From assembly GCF_029784155.1 (NCBI RefSeq), contig NC_073691.1, forward strand, positions 92,927,617 through 92,991,616: DNA of 64,000 bases, in the 5' to 3' direction. Source of the stretch: Uranotaenia lowii. Lineage: Eukaryota; Arthropoda; Insecta; Diptera; Culicidae. Positions 11,682 through 23,135 of this stretch are shown piece after piece; position 1 is the first letter of the stretch; each line of letters opens with the position of its first letter. The translations under genes were made by a program, and so were the position numbers. The notes beneath the pieces were generated by a model, which saw only the letters and a list, made by a program, of their open reading frames with translations, ran no database searches and was not told the origin of the DNA.

Positions 11682-12705
11682 CTCCATGGCAAAGACAACG
11701 CACCGATACGCGATGATGGTTGGAGTATTTCCAGAATCAATTAACTACACACACGTCCTTTGTGGAGCAACACCATGGATCAACAGACGTTTTCAGTTTC
11801 GTACCTACAGTGCAGTGGGTGGCACGGATGGTGTAGGAATTGGAAGTTCGACGTATTTCATTATGATGATGCCCCATTAGTTAGAGACACTTGGACGCCA
11901 GAAGGATGAAGCCGGCCATCACTTCAAACAGTTTGTTTGAATAATAACTTACGGTGATGGAAAATGACAGGAGGTTTTGGTTGGGAAAACTTTCGGATGA
12001 GTGTTTTGCATTTGAATGTCGATTAAGAGGTGTTTCACTTCGAATCGGCACAGACCGAATTAAAACTGAAAATTCGAGTTTTCTTCCGATTGTCACTAAA
12101 TTTTCCATAAGAGCTTGTTTTGGCATCATTCGTTTATTTCATTTACCCTGTACAATCGAAGGGTATGTATATCGAAGGGGATAATTTCACCAACACTGTT
12201 GGTGCAAAAATGGTTTTCGGACAATCATCACATTTTTTTTTTAAATAAATATGTATATAACTCAGTTACCAGTCCAAAGCACCGATGTGGTCTAGCGAAT
12301 AGGCTGGCGCGAGTCTGGTTTTGGTATTCCCGGATTCCTGGTATCAGCAAGAAAACTTTTTGGGTCGAACCCCATAAGTGGCTGATAGGTAAGATGTGTT
12401 TTCTCTTATAACTGACTATATAATAAGAATGTTCAATCAGTTGTCAGCTGGCCAGGTATACCTGTCGTAGATTCATAACGCTGAAAATGTGATGAATTTT
12501 ATACGGTTACGAAACTGATTGTCTCGTTCTCTATGATAGTTCTTACATGACAGTTTACACGAAGCCATGGTGTCGGGTGTGGGGTGATTTGCATTGAAGA
12601 TTAGCCGAATTCATGATCTAAAGAATGCAATTCAGCGCATACGTTGGCAAAACTGCGGTGAACCCGTGCACCCATGGTGGATTATCTACATACATAGATA
12701 TAACT
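11682..12705. other. Non-coding region containing a tRNA-like relic
   Basis: No protein gene is supported. A tRNA-like stretch at 12285-12392 is listed separately. The phrases atataactcagttaccagtc (about 12254) and its near copy at about 12706 bracket 12270-12700 and may mark the edges of an old insertion, but I could not confirm matching termini. Confidence 0.35.
12285..12392 (+). repeat. tRNA-like SINE relic (weak)
   Basis: A box-like text tggtctagcgaatagg is followed about 60 bases later by a B box-like gggtcgaacccc. The spacing is longer than in a true tRNA, which suggests a tRNA-derived SINE head. No A tail or target duplication was located. Confidence 0.35.
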
Positions 12706-12714
12706 CTGTTACCA

Positions 12715-13448
12715 GTCTGGGCTAAAATGCATTTAAATTCAAATCAAAGATTAACCTTTTAAATCTCGTTTCCATATGCTGGATTTTGATTGTTTTACAT
12801 TACACATTTGTTGATTTCAAAATTTCATTCATCCAAACATAAATTTTTATGATTTCCTCTAGTAGAATTTTTTAAAGTATCTTTTACCCCTAAATGTATG
12901 CAATACCTTTATGCAATTGAATTCGAACAAAACAAAAAAAAATACTGCAATTAGTGCTTTATACGTTATCACATCACAAAAATAACAAAAACTATAAAAT
13001 TTCAATCGTTTTCATTTGATTTTACACTAAAAACAAAGTTTGTAGCAATTTTAGGTATCAAGTACCTGATGTTGTAACTTACAGCTTTCTCTTAGATGAA
13101 AATCGCATGTTTATGTAAATTTAAATATTATCTCATTCGTTGAAAATTTTCATAATTTTCGTGCAATTTTTTGCAGTCGCAGTTATCCGTACAAAGGTTG
13201 ACTGAAAAGAGGTAAGCATGTAGAACTCCGACAGTTTTTACACTGATTTGACAGGTCGCACGAATGTACAAGTTCGCACAAATGTCGCAGTCATGAGTGC
13301 GCAGTCCAATTTAGTGCGCTGCGTGAAACCAATAGTTTTTTTCAACAACGTCAATTTGATGTCCCATCAACCTTAAAACTTTTCATATACAAGCGGTGGA
13401 CATTGAGGTTTTAGAAGCCATTGAAGTTGAAAAGTGTTGCATGATACC
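12715..13448. repeat. Left part of interspersed repeat family B, interrupted by a LINE
   Basis: Landmarks ctaaaatgca, aaatctcgtttccatatgct, gattgtttt.cattac, ttcatccaaaca and aagtgttgcatgat recur in the same order at 32723-33060 and, inverted, at about 28140-28300. The sequence resumes at 14821 after the RTE LINE. No coding capacity; probably a decayed MITE family. Confidence 0.6.
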
Positions 13449-14820
13449 AGGCGCTATCTTACTTACTTACTTACTTAATGATCCCGCGCCGATCCTCCGG
13501 TGCATAGGGCCGTAGTAAAAGACCTCCACTGTTGACGATCCGGAGCCAGCGTCTTCACCTGGTCCCAGTCAAGATTCTCGTCGACAGTTCGGATTTCAGC
13601 GGCTAGGCTTCGCCGCCACGAGTTTCTGGCCCTGCCTCTTCTTCGATGACCTTCTGGATTCCAATCTAGCACCTCTCTGCAAATCTCGTTTCGCAGCGTG
13701 TGTCCAATCCATCTCCACTTACGTTCCCGAATCTCGATTTCTAGTGCCCTTTGATGACACCGGCGATGTAATACCTCATTCAAGATCCAGTTGCCAGGCC
13801 ACCAAGCGCGGATGATATTCCGCAGGCAGCGGTTTACAAATACTTGCAGTTTTCGCGTCGTCACCGCATATGTGCACCAAGTTTCGCACCCGTACAGCAA
13901 TACGGATTTGACGTTTGAGTTGCAGATTCGGATTTTTGTTCGTAGAGAGATCTGGCGTGACCGCCAGATGTTTCGGAGACTCGCAAACGCAAATCGGGCC
14001 TTTCAGATCCGGGTTTCGATGTCTTTCCTGGTACCACCATCAGGCTACCAAGATACTGGAAGCACTCCACTTTCTCAACTTGTTGCCCAGCTACCATGAA
14101 ACTGGAGGGATTTCCTGTGTTGATCTCCATCGACTTGGTCTTTCCGACATTGACTTTGAGACCTGCTGACTTGGAACTTTCGGTGAGGTCGTCGAGTTTG
14201 CTCTGCATATCCGGTTGCGTTTGGGCGAGCAAAACAATATCGTCAGCCAAGTCAAGGTCGTTCAGATGCTCCATTGTTGAAGGATTCCACGGCAATCCTC
14301 GGTTCGGTGCACAGTCGATCGATCCAGTCAGAATCTCATCCATTAGGATTAGAAAAAGTAGCGGTGATAAAATACATCCTTGTCTCACTCCAGCAGTTAC
14401 CGGGATTGGTTCGGACAAGACACCGTCGTGCAAGACCTTGCACGAAAATGCCTCGTATTGTGCTTCGATGAGATGGACTAGTTTCTCTGGGACCCCTCGT
14501 CGCTATCGGCTTCCACGGAATTCTGGCGACAAAACACTAGCGCCAAATGAAGGTGGACGGGTTGAGATTAAAACCCATGTTTGAACTTTTTTCACGCACA
14601 CACATGCACCAGTGCAAATTGCATTGTTGATTTTCAAAATATTAGTGATGATGTGCTTCCACTCAAAGCTTGAATGCAAAGCTGCAATGCTTGTGTGGAA
14701 AGTTGCAAAGCTTGGATCCCATCTTGCAGGGCGGCAGCACCATAAACATTGTGTAGATGACGTCAACGATTTGTTCGAAAAAAACAAAAGCCCGATTATC
14801 TTGATACTTGGAGATCTTTG
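13449..14820 (-). mobile_element. 5'-truncated RTE-like LINE with (ttac)n tail
   Basis: The insertion sits between duplicated targets atgatacc at 13441-13448 and 14821-14828, inside repeat family B, which continues on both sides. On the minus strand it ends in a short (taag)n repeat seen as ttacttacttacttac at 13461-13476, a usual RTE-type tail. It encodes the C-terminal half of a reverse transcriptase (next entry). The 5' 230 bp (14585-14820) has no recognisable domain and may be unrelated sequence picked up during insertion. Confidence 0.75.
13475..14480 (-). pseudogene. RTE-like reverse transcriptase, C-terminal part
   Basis: Reading on the minus strand: GVRQGCILSPLLF (RT block B), LADDIVLLA (catalytic block C, LADD variant), FQYLGS, then after a frameshift at about 14030 LLYGCETW, LQVFVNRCLR, RRKWRWIGH-like text and the C-terminal RRRGRARNSWRRSL, DRQQWRSFTTALC. 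This C-terminal layout is what I know from RTE-clade LINEs of flukes and insects; the clade is from memory. N-terminal endonuclease and the start of the RT are missing. Fragments of the same family lie at 18455-19080 (minus) and 34829-35105 (plus). In the 18455 copy the segment after FQYLGS is continuous, confirming the frameshift here. Confidence 0.75.
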
Positions 14821-15000
14821 ATGATACCCAAGTTGACGGTAGCAAGTAATTTTATTTGATCCATTTGGTAAAAATTTTCTTTACTTCCAATATCCAACTG
14901 TATATAATCTCTGTATTACGGCACAACACAACGTTTTTGGTTGACGTAGGAGCAAAAGTATCACAAAATTTTTTTTTGTAATGAAAGCAATCGTTGACTT
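14821..15000. repeat. Continuation of repeat family B after the LINE
   Basis: atgatacccaagttgacggt resumes the text that stops at 13448. The intact order is visible at 33045-33070 (gcatgatgccccagttgacg), which proves the LINE insertion. The right border of the repeat is not defined. Confidence 0.55.
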
Positions 15001-17469
15001 TGAGTATGTTTCCTACCAGAGTACATTAATTATAGAGTACCGTACATCGAGCTTGAAATTAGACCACGCCAACCATGATAACGTAGCTGTTATGAATTTT
15101 TTCATACATTACATAGGAAACAAACCTAAATTATTGTTTTTCGTCATATGCGTAAAAATATTCAGTAATTACTGTAAAGGAACTAAAGATGGTGATAAAA
15201 CAATTGATTTCTGTATGAAGCATATTGAATAACGAGCTTAGAATCATTCCAAAACAAGAAAAAGAAAATAGTTACAAGAAAAGATTATTGACCAATTTCC
15301 ATATTTTACTGTAACGAACTCGAAACTTGCGTTTTAAATGATTCATTAGGACTGTTTGATGGCTCCTCTTGCGATATTTTATATTTTTGAACTTTATGCT
15401 TGGAAATAGTGTCCAGTAATTACAATATCCACGAAATTGTAGATATTTCCGCGGTAAATTCGCATTTAATGCAGAACCGCAAACCAAACCGTATTTTTAT
15501 AAGAAGCTTATAAATCTGGGAAGTCGAATTTATTAATTTGAGTACAGTTGCGTACAAGTTACTAGCATAAAAAAAGTTTTTTTTTATGGAAAAACTGAAG
15601 AATTCAGGGCAATGCTCGCTATTTTTCATAACAACTACGTCATCATTCTGGAAATCTGTCAACCAATATGATGAGGTAACCTGTTATCTCCAAGAACTTT
15701 GGTTTCCTACACGGAAAAAAATTGAGTGGTTATCCCAAAGACGTTGTCATGATAATTTTACCATTTCAGCGCTATAGTATTTTCAACCACAAAAAGTATA
15801 ACATCGATTTTGTAAAAGTACGCATGAAACATTATTGAAATTACTATGTACCTTGTTATTTTCGAAAACTCTCAATGTTTGTTGTCGAAAATACTATGGA
15901 AATGATAATTTCATCATAATTTCTATTGCAACTAGCGTCCACATAGTAATTTAGACATTGTGGCACCAATTCATATCAACAAAATACTACGCACATGGTA
16001 CTTTTGAGAACAAAACATAGTTGACTCAAAAACATCAGTGTGTATGTTAATTTTAGTATGGTAAACATTCTTGTTGTTTATACTAATTAAAGGATCATTT
16101 ATCATCAAACCCGTGAGTAAACAAACAAATTTTGAGCTGCTTTCATAACTTTAAAAATCTTTCCTGAGCATCGGGAGAACACACTAACATTGACCGACGT
16201 GTGTCGGAAGTGTGAATTTTAATGTTTTTAATTATATAATAATGCATGCATTGAAATAAACAAACAAACATACGAAATAAATTTACTATTGATATCAAGC
16301 TCCTCGCTCCTTCTAATCTTTATCATAACACATACTAGTTTCATCATGAAACATATCAATTTTACTAGGAACGAAGTAGATCAATGCATCATTTCATTGA
16401 CAATTTTACTAAAATGCAGTCGAATTTACATTGCCAGCCAAATTGAGCACATGGTAAAATAGCTATGCGTAAGGTATTATAAACAACAAAACTTATTTGA
16501 CTCAAAAATATGGTTGCCTGTTCTTCATTTAAACCACGGATTTAGTAGTTTTACTATGCTTTTTTTGTGTGTACAGAATTTTCGACGCGTTCGCGTCGTC
16601 CATATCTTACGCAAAGTTCTTCGAAATAATGAATCAAAGTTCTTCGAAATAATAAATATACTCTGTACCTTACGTACCCGCCTACATACTCGTACGTTGC
16701 TTTATGTATTTTGTGGGTCAGAAAGCATATGTATAATGTTATATACCTACTTGAAATATTTCACAAATGATTCGTTTGAAATGTGGGAATAAAGTTTTTT
16801 TTATTTTATTTCTCCTGCTGGAGTTTTTTTCTGAGCAATAATAGAATATACCGTAATTCAATATTTTGTTTGAAATTGCTTTGCGATTTTCGGTTTTCTG
16901 TAGTTGGGTGATAAATCGGACACTTTTTTTAATTGGAAACGCTTGATAATCGGTCGATTTTGGGGCCCAAGGTCAAGTCTAGTGGCCCGAACAGGATTGC
17001 ACCGTGAAAAAACATGAATTCCAGATTCACAGACCATAAATTTTATGGTTTACACAGTGATTTTTATCGTTCTCGATACCGTAAATGTACATTAGAATTC
17101 GTAGTTTTAGACCATACATTTCACCGTTTTGACAAAAATAACCATGAAAAAGGGGTATTATTATTTAGCGTGACCATGAGAAAAAATGGCGATTTTCCAT
17201 ACATTGGAAACAGCATAAACTTAGCAAGGATCATGTAGTTGGCATGGTTGCTGATTTTCCTTCAACATCACGTTTCAGGTTTCATTTGAAAACTTGCCAA
17301 GCTTTAAAAGACTGGAAAACCTTGACTGATGGTTTTCTCTTCGCGTGAGTAATTTTGTTTTTCAAACCACGGTCGTCAAAACACGTTGAATCTAAAAGTA
17401 CGCTAGTTTTGCATTACTTGTTACGAAGATGAACGGTTTGAACAGAAAAAAAACAAGAGAAACCCACAG
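15001..17469. other. AT-rich non-coding region with a possible MITE
   Basis: No protein gene is supported. At 15708 acacggaaaaaaat and at about 16563 tttttttgtgtgtac form a loose inverted pair that may bound a MITE of about 870 bp; inside, ttgactcaaaaa.at recurs near 16020 and 16500. Further right (17000-17130) taaattttatggttta-type palindromic text occurs. I could not establish target duplications. Confidence 0.35.
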
Positions 17470-17499
17470 TTGTAGCTCAAATTAAACCATTCCTTAGTT

Positions 17500-18440
17500 T
17501 GGAGAATGGGCGGTTCTGGTGTCGCTTGCTGCCGACCGGGTAGTGTAGCTAATCGAAGTTGGATGCCTGTAACATGAGAAGACACATGTTATGCATCGGC
17601 AAGTTGCAGTGGCCATCATTTAGCAACAGTATATTGAAGGTTGCTCGAAGATGATCACAACCAACAATCTAACATTTTCGTTTTTTGAGTATGATGGGCT
17701 CAAGATGATTTTAGGCTCAATTGGAGATGCTTTGGCAGTGACCATCATCAAAAGCAATATTGAATTTCATATGAAGAACGTAGCTGAGCAAGTGCAATTT
17801 TTTTTATCAAAAAGAAGGTTAGGAGGAGGCTTGTGTCCCTTATGTTTGACACAGCATCGAAACATCACAGACACATTTTGGGAATAGCGTTGGTGCAATT
17901 CCTAATTCGATTACTTTAAACAATTCTTCAGAATTTTAACGGTTGGTTTAAATCATTCATTTTTTTGTAGGCCGAGAGAGCTGAACTGCGAGATGCTCCA
18001 AAGGAACAATTCTAAAAATATTGGGTGTATTTGATTTCAAGTTACATCAAGTTTGTTCAGCGACCGTGGATAATGGTGCAAATAAGATTGCAACTATTAA
18101 TAATCTACAAAATGAACTTATCAACGGAAATCAAAACATCCACGAAGAGGACGCAGGTTTGTCAGAATCGGTTGATTACATTATTGAATCTCTGTTGAGA
18201 TTCAAACAGAAATTGGTTTGATAAGATGTGCTGTCCATGCCCCGCAATAAGCCATTAACGATGTTATCAAAGAAAATACCGAACATCTCAAGAGAATCAC
18301 TGAGATGGTAAAGATAACCTATAGAACATAATACCACTTTTCCTTTGAAATCAAGTTTGCAACTCGCGCTCGTTATGGTATCCAACCAGATGGGGCGGGA
18401 AATATCTATTGTTTGATGCAATGTCAAAACGGAAATCCTT
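17500..18440 (+). pseudogene. hAT-family transposase relic
   Basis: Three frameshifted blocks keep the order of a BED-finger hAT transposase. A possible zinc-finger tail reads NMRRHMLC near 17570. From 17651 comes MITTNNLTFSFFEYDGLKMIL; after a frameshift at about 17820, SLMFDTASKHHRHILGI holds the first catalytic Asp region. From 18021 VFDFKLHQVCSATVDNGAN holds the second Asp region (TVDNGAN is the hallmark), and near 18220 RCAVHAPQ and AINDVIKENTEHLKRITEMVK correspond to the RCxxH block. A splice-acceptor-like tttttttgtag occurs at about 17965. An RTE LINE fragment cuts off the remainder. It is dead. Confidence 0.72.
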
Positions 18441-18454
18441 TTATGAAGACCTAC

Positions 18455-19080
18455 CTCGAGCTAGGAAAGCGATTTCGGTGGCTAGACTTCGCCGCCACGA
18501 GTTTCTGGGTTTGCCTCTCCTACGACATTCTTCTGGATTCCATTCAAACGCCTCTCTGCAAATCTCGTTCTCATCTCTTCGCAGCATGTGCCCAATCCAT
18601 CTCTGCTTACGTTCCCGAATCTCGATTTCTAGCGCCTCCTGATGACACCGGCGATGTAGTTCCACGTTTGAGATCCAGTTGCCAGGCCACCAAGCGCGGG
18701 GATGTTCCGCAGGAAGCGATTCACAAAAGTTTGCAGTTTTCGCGTTGTCACCGCATATGTGCACCAAGTTTCGCACCAGTACAACAATACGGATTTGACG
18801 TTTGAGTTGAAGATTCGGATTTTAGTTCATAGAAAGATCTGGCGTGAGCGCCAGATGTTTTGGAGACTCGCAAACGCAAATCGGGCCTTTCTGATCCGGG
18901 TTTCGATGTCTTTCTTGGTACCACCACCAGGCGTAATCTGGCTACCAAGATACTGGAAGCACTTCACTTTCTCAACCAGTTGTCTAGCTACCACAAAATT
19001 CGAACGATTTTCTGTGTTCGTCTTTCCGGCATTGATTTTGAGACCTGCTGCTTTGGAGCTTTCGGTGAGGTCCAAAGGAA
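18455..19080 (-). pseudogene. RTE-like LINE fragment, second copy
   Basis: On the minus strand the translation gives LTESSKAAGLKINAGKT, VEKVKCFQYLGSQITPG, KDIETRIRKARFAFASL, then (frameshifted) LYWCETW-like text, WWPGNWISN, EIEIRERKQRWIGHMLR and GKPRNSWRRSLATEI. It is collinear with 13475-14200 but lacks the RT active site and the last 40 residues. Stops and frameshifts show decay. It interrupts the hAT relic on its left. Confidence 0.72.
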
Positions 19081-21206
19081 ATGGATCAAATTTTAACCAA
19101 CATGTATTGTCTTCATAAGTTTTAACAATAATTGCAATTGTAAATGATCGACGTCTTGTATTGATATTCCTATTCAATTAAGGTTGACTGAGTCTTACTC
19201 AGGACAGTCACCATCGTTAATTAAACATCTGGGTGGTTATTCGCTCAAAGGTTGTTTATGTATTCGACAAATGTTTACAAAAACAATCCGGAATAAAAAA
19301 TTATCAACTCATCCATCCTTTCATCGGTTGTGCCTTCAAGTGAAATGAATCATCTTTTTCAACGGACGCGCATCAAATTTTCATCAACCGCCGGCCGCCA
19401 TTAACAACGTCTCGAAAAGCGGGTCAATTTTCTCTATTGATCAAATAAAAACGGGGGTTGAACCCAATGGAATTAACAATAAGGTAAAATGTCTACACAT
19501 GTATATGTATTTACAATCCTCGGATATGCGCGTCCCCACCTTTCGTCGACGATTGCTTTCGGAAATATTGGCTAAACGAATAAGTAGCAGGCGTTGATCA
19601 CGTTACGACACGTTTTTATATGTATGTACGTACGTATGTGTGGGAAATTGCTTTCCCGATCGACTTTTCCGATTGCAAATGGTGGTGTGTAAACATCAAG
19701 GTATCGGTTTGGCTAGTAGATAGATAGGTAGGTAGTAGGCGGCATCATGCTCATACTCATTGAGCATTTTCACTCGAGTATTGCCCACCGCCTGCTGCGT
19801 TTCTGCGCTGGCCTGCTGGCATGTTTAATTGATTACAAACGTTAATAAAATTTTAATGGCTTGATGGAATAACACGGACGGATCAAGGCGCGTAATTAAA
19901 TTATCTTCGAGTACAAATGGATTCGATGTTTTATTGGCATTTTTAACGAGATTTCGTTTCGGACAAAGTGTGGCGCATGGGAGCGGTTATTGATGGTGGT
20001 AAATTTTGTGCATGCGTTCGAGAATTCTCGTTCTTTTTTTCAAGCATAAATCATACGAAAATAAACGGGAAAAAATATTTTAGAAAGAATAACTTATATT
20101 ATTCTATGACATTCAAATGTCATCAATCAATCAATCAATTAAAGATATTGAATTCGCCCAATCGCCTTAAAAGTTAGAAGAGTATGTTTGGTATGTTTCC
20201 ATGGACAAAATTTACTCACTCGGGTAAGTATCCTTTGCTTTCACCGTTTAAACCGGCTCCATTGATCAGTATCCGAAAGTGGAAGAGCTCAATTCGGCCA
20301 TTTATCTCTTGCAGTTGCTATCCACCCACGATAAAACTATACAAATAACGCGGAATAAAGTTCTCCAGCGTTGCGGTTGTCCCCGGAAAGCAGCACCATG
20401 ACAGTTAGAATTTATGCCCGACGGAAGTGGCCTCGCCGGTCGGTCCTCCGTTCTCACTGACACGCTTCTATAGGTACATCGTATAGCAGGCCAGGATGAA
20501 AGTTACACCAAAACGCATAAAGAAGTCAGGTTCAGGTTCAGGACTAGGTTTGGGTCACAGGAGGCTATCAGTGAACTCGAGCATCGTCGTCGCTCCATTT
20601 TCGCCGGTTTATTTCAATTTGCCGTCTAAACCTGGAGCCGGGTCCGAGCTGCAGCACGCTTTATGGTCATTGTCATGGCGACGGACGTGGCCGGTCGGCT
20701 GCAATGATCCTGGTCAGCATGGATTGCTGCGTCCGCTAGCCTGACTGGCTGGTCTGGTGCGTTGGATCTTTTTTATGGTTCATAATGTGCGGAATGCTGA
20801 AGATAAAACCCTTTGAACATTACGATTCTATTTGCATTTGCATTTTTAGTACAGTTTCGGATGCTTCATCCGGTTGCAGGTCATCATCCGAGACGGTGCT
20901 GAAAACAGGAAAAATGTTTTTGTTCTTTTGGGGTACAGCGTCACAAACAAAAACTTATTTTCAAGATTATTGAAAGCAAAAGGTTTGATTGAAAGGTTTT
21001 TGTCTTTTAACGAGTTGTCAATTGAAATCTGTCAGAGTTTGATAATTTTTATCTCGCCTGTGTTCATCTCAGGTTATATGTCGGTACTTTCAGTACCTTG
21101 AAACTGTAAAAAACTTAAAAGGTTCCCAAGTAACCATGAGCTTTTTTCAATTTATTTGGTCCTTAGGATTTTAACATCTGGATGTCATTCATCCCTCAAG
21201 TGACCA
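19081..21206. other. Unique-looking intergenic DNA, no gene recognised
   Basis: This stretch is richer in GC and less repetitive than its surroundings, especially 19340-19900 and 20380-20760, with short simple repeats (tatgtatgtacgtacgtatg near 19618; tagatagataggtaggtag near 19720; atcaatcaatcaatc near 20124). It reads like host non-coding DNA. The frame at 20496-20744 is open but has no recognisable domain. Confidence 0.4.
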
Positions 21207-21208
21207 TA

Positions 21209-21402
21209 AAGGGTGTCCACGATGAAATTGCCACTCTATGCAATTGCTCTATCTTTTTAACCGTTGGGTAGAATTTAATTAAAATTTGGGTGGATTTAGT
21301 TCATAGTGCATTGTTTACAAACTAAAATGGAGTCGGAAGAACAGCTCGTGCGTGATAAATCTAGCGCATTCATCGCGAGAACAAGGATCTCTCGCATCGT
21401 TC
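21209..21402 (+). pseudogene. DD37E transposon copy 2, 5' end
   Basis: The left terminus aagggtgtccacgatgaa follows a TA dinucleotide at 21207-21208, as in Tc1/mariner insertions. The ATG at 21327 starts MESEEQLVRDK; a one-base loss then shifts the frame, but the following codons in the next frame continue as the N-terminus (…IHRENKDLSHRS). The gene is cut at 21402 by an LTR element and resumes at 26270 with SIAKTLGIANSSVSRV. The target cgttc is duplicated at 21398-21402 and 26270-26274. Confidence 0.8.
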
Positions 21403-21704
21403 TGTGGGACCCTATATATATTGACAGCCTTAAGTTACACGATCAATGTAAATATGCGACAGAATAATGATTCTGTAAAACCACCTGAACACCCCTTGAC
21501 GAACAGACAACGAACTATAGTCGTCTCAGTCATACAAACGCTCTCGTTCCAACACAGCCAGTCGCGATCCAACCGACAGTCGACAACGACGCGTGCGAAG
21601 ACAGCGAGTGCGCTCAAACGCCAGCAGGAACCATCCGCTCTCCGCGTGTCTAAGTGATCCGGATTCTTGCATGGATAATCACCCAGCCCGGACCAGAACC
21701 CACA
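21403..21704 (+). repeat. 5' LTR of the non-coding LTR element
   Basis: Begins tgtgggaccctata and ends cagaacccaca. A TATA-like ctatatatatt lies at its start. It differs from the 3' LTR at one base (aatcacccagc here, aatcccccagc there). Confidence 0.88.
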
Positions 21705-21725
21705 TTTGGCGATCCTGCCAGGAGC
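21705..21725 (+). promoter_or_regulatory. Primer binding site
   Basis: tttggcgatcctgccagga directly follows the LTR. The part tggcgatcctgccagg is complementary to a tRNA 3' end of the form cctggcaggatcgcca, which resembles an arginine tRNA. The tRNA identity is from memory. Confidence 0.6.
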
Positions 21726-22240
21726 TGTTACACATTTTGGTAACAGCAAAAATAGTGATTTTGAGGCCGACGTGACATGCAGCAGCCATTTTTCATCCAC
21801 ACAGGAAAATGCCTAGAGTGGAATTGAGGTTAAGGTAACAAAATGTTTTATTAAATTTCTCTAAATACAATTCTTGTATGAATGACTTCTGCATAATTGA
21901 ATTCAGAAGCTGTTTGCAATTGTTGCGAAAAAAAAAAGATTGAATTTGTTTCGATGTTGCTGTCGTATGCATTTTGATCCGTAAAAGTTGCATCTAACAT
22001 GCTGTGTAATCGATGACGCAATACCAACAAAAGCTTCCCCCAACGGCGAGGCTGGCAAAAAAAAATAATAAGCCTTTTTATACCGTTTAGTTTTTTTTCC
22101 AAAACTATTGCTTGCCTGAGATCTAAGTGTTAATATGAGATGCTACATGACATTTTTGTTTTTAAGTGTAGTAGACAATTTAATTGAACTTGCTTTGCTG
22201 AATTAACACTCTGTACGTTATGTGTATGAGAGGAATAAAG

Positions 22241-23135
22241 TGTGGCGCGATGCAGACTTCCGCCATTGAAAGTTTTAGGATGATGAACATCTTGGTAGAT
22301 GTCAGTTGTTCAAGGCGCGACGAAGACCTCCGCCTCGGTAATAGTTTGTGAACATTTTGGTGGATACCAATTGTTCAAGGCGCGACGAAGACCTCCGCCT
22401 CGGTAATAGTTTGATGAACATCTTGGTAGATGCCAGTTGTTCAAGGCGCGACGAAGACCTCCGCCACAGTACAAGTTTGAGAACATTTTTATGAATTCAA
22501 TTGTTCAAGGCGCGACGAAGACCTCCGCCTCGGTAATAGTTTGATGAACATTTTGGTAGATGCCAGTTGCTCAAGGCGCGACGAAGACCTCCGCCACAGT
22601 AAAAGTTTGATAACATTTTTATGAATGCAATTGTTCAAGGCGCGACGAAGACCTCCGCCTCGGTAATAGTTTGATGAACATGTTGGTGGATGCCAATTGT
22701 TCAAAGCGCGACGAAGACCTCCGCCACAATTTTGAAGAACATTTTGATAAATGCCAATTGTTCAAGGCGCGACGAAGACCTCCGCCTCAGTAATAGTTTG
22801 ATGAACATTTTTGTAGATGCCAGTTGTTCAAGGCGCGACGAAGACCTCCGCCACAGTAAAAGTTTGAGAACATTTTTATGAATGCGTTCAAGGCGCGACG
22901 AAGACCTCCGCCTCAGTAATAGTTTGAAGAACATTTTGGTAGATGCCAGTTGTCCAAGGCGCGACGAAGACCTCCGCCACAGTAAAAGTTTGATGACCTT
23001 TTGATAAATGCAATTGTTCAAGGCGCGACGAAGACCTCCGCCTCGGTAACAGTTTGATAAACATTTTTGTACATGCCACAATGAACATTTTGTTGACTGT
23101 TGATTGCTCAAGGCGCGACGAAGACCTCCGCCACA
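22241..23135. repeat. Minisatellite, ~65-bp units in alternating A/B order
   Basis: Thirteen clear units plus one degenerate leading unit share the core ggcgcgacgaagacctccgc. Cores start at about 22309, 22374, 22440, 22504, 22570, 22634, 22700, 22761, 22827, 22887, 22953, 23017 and 23108, so spacing is mostly 60-66 bp. Units whose core is followed by ctcggtaatag (A) alternate with those followed by cacagtaaaag (B), giving a ~130-bp higher-order period. The core can pair ggcg with cgcc. Frames across it are repetitive (RRSSSRLEQ on the minus strand) and I do not regard them as genes. Confidence 0.92.

Noticed and set aside
22241..23135. Regular repeats with constant core, CRISPR-array-like
   Set aside because: Spacers are themselves repeated (A/B types), the genome is eukaryotic, and it lies inside an LTR element. 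It is a minisatellite.
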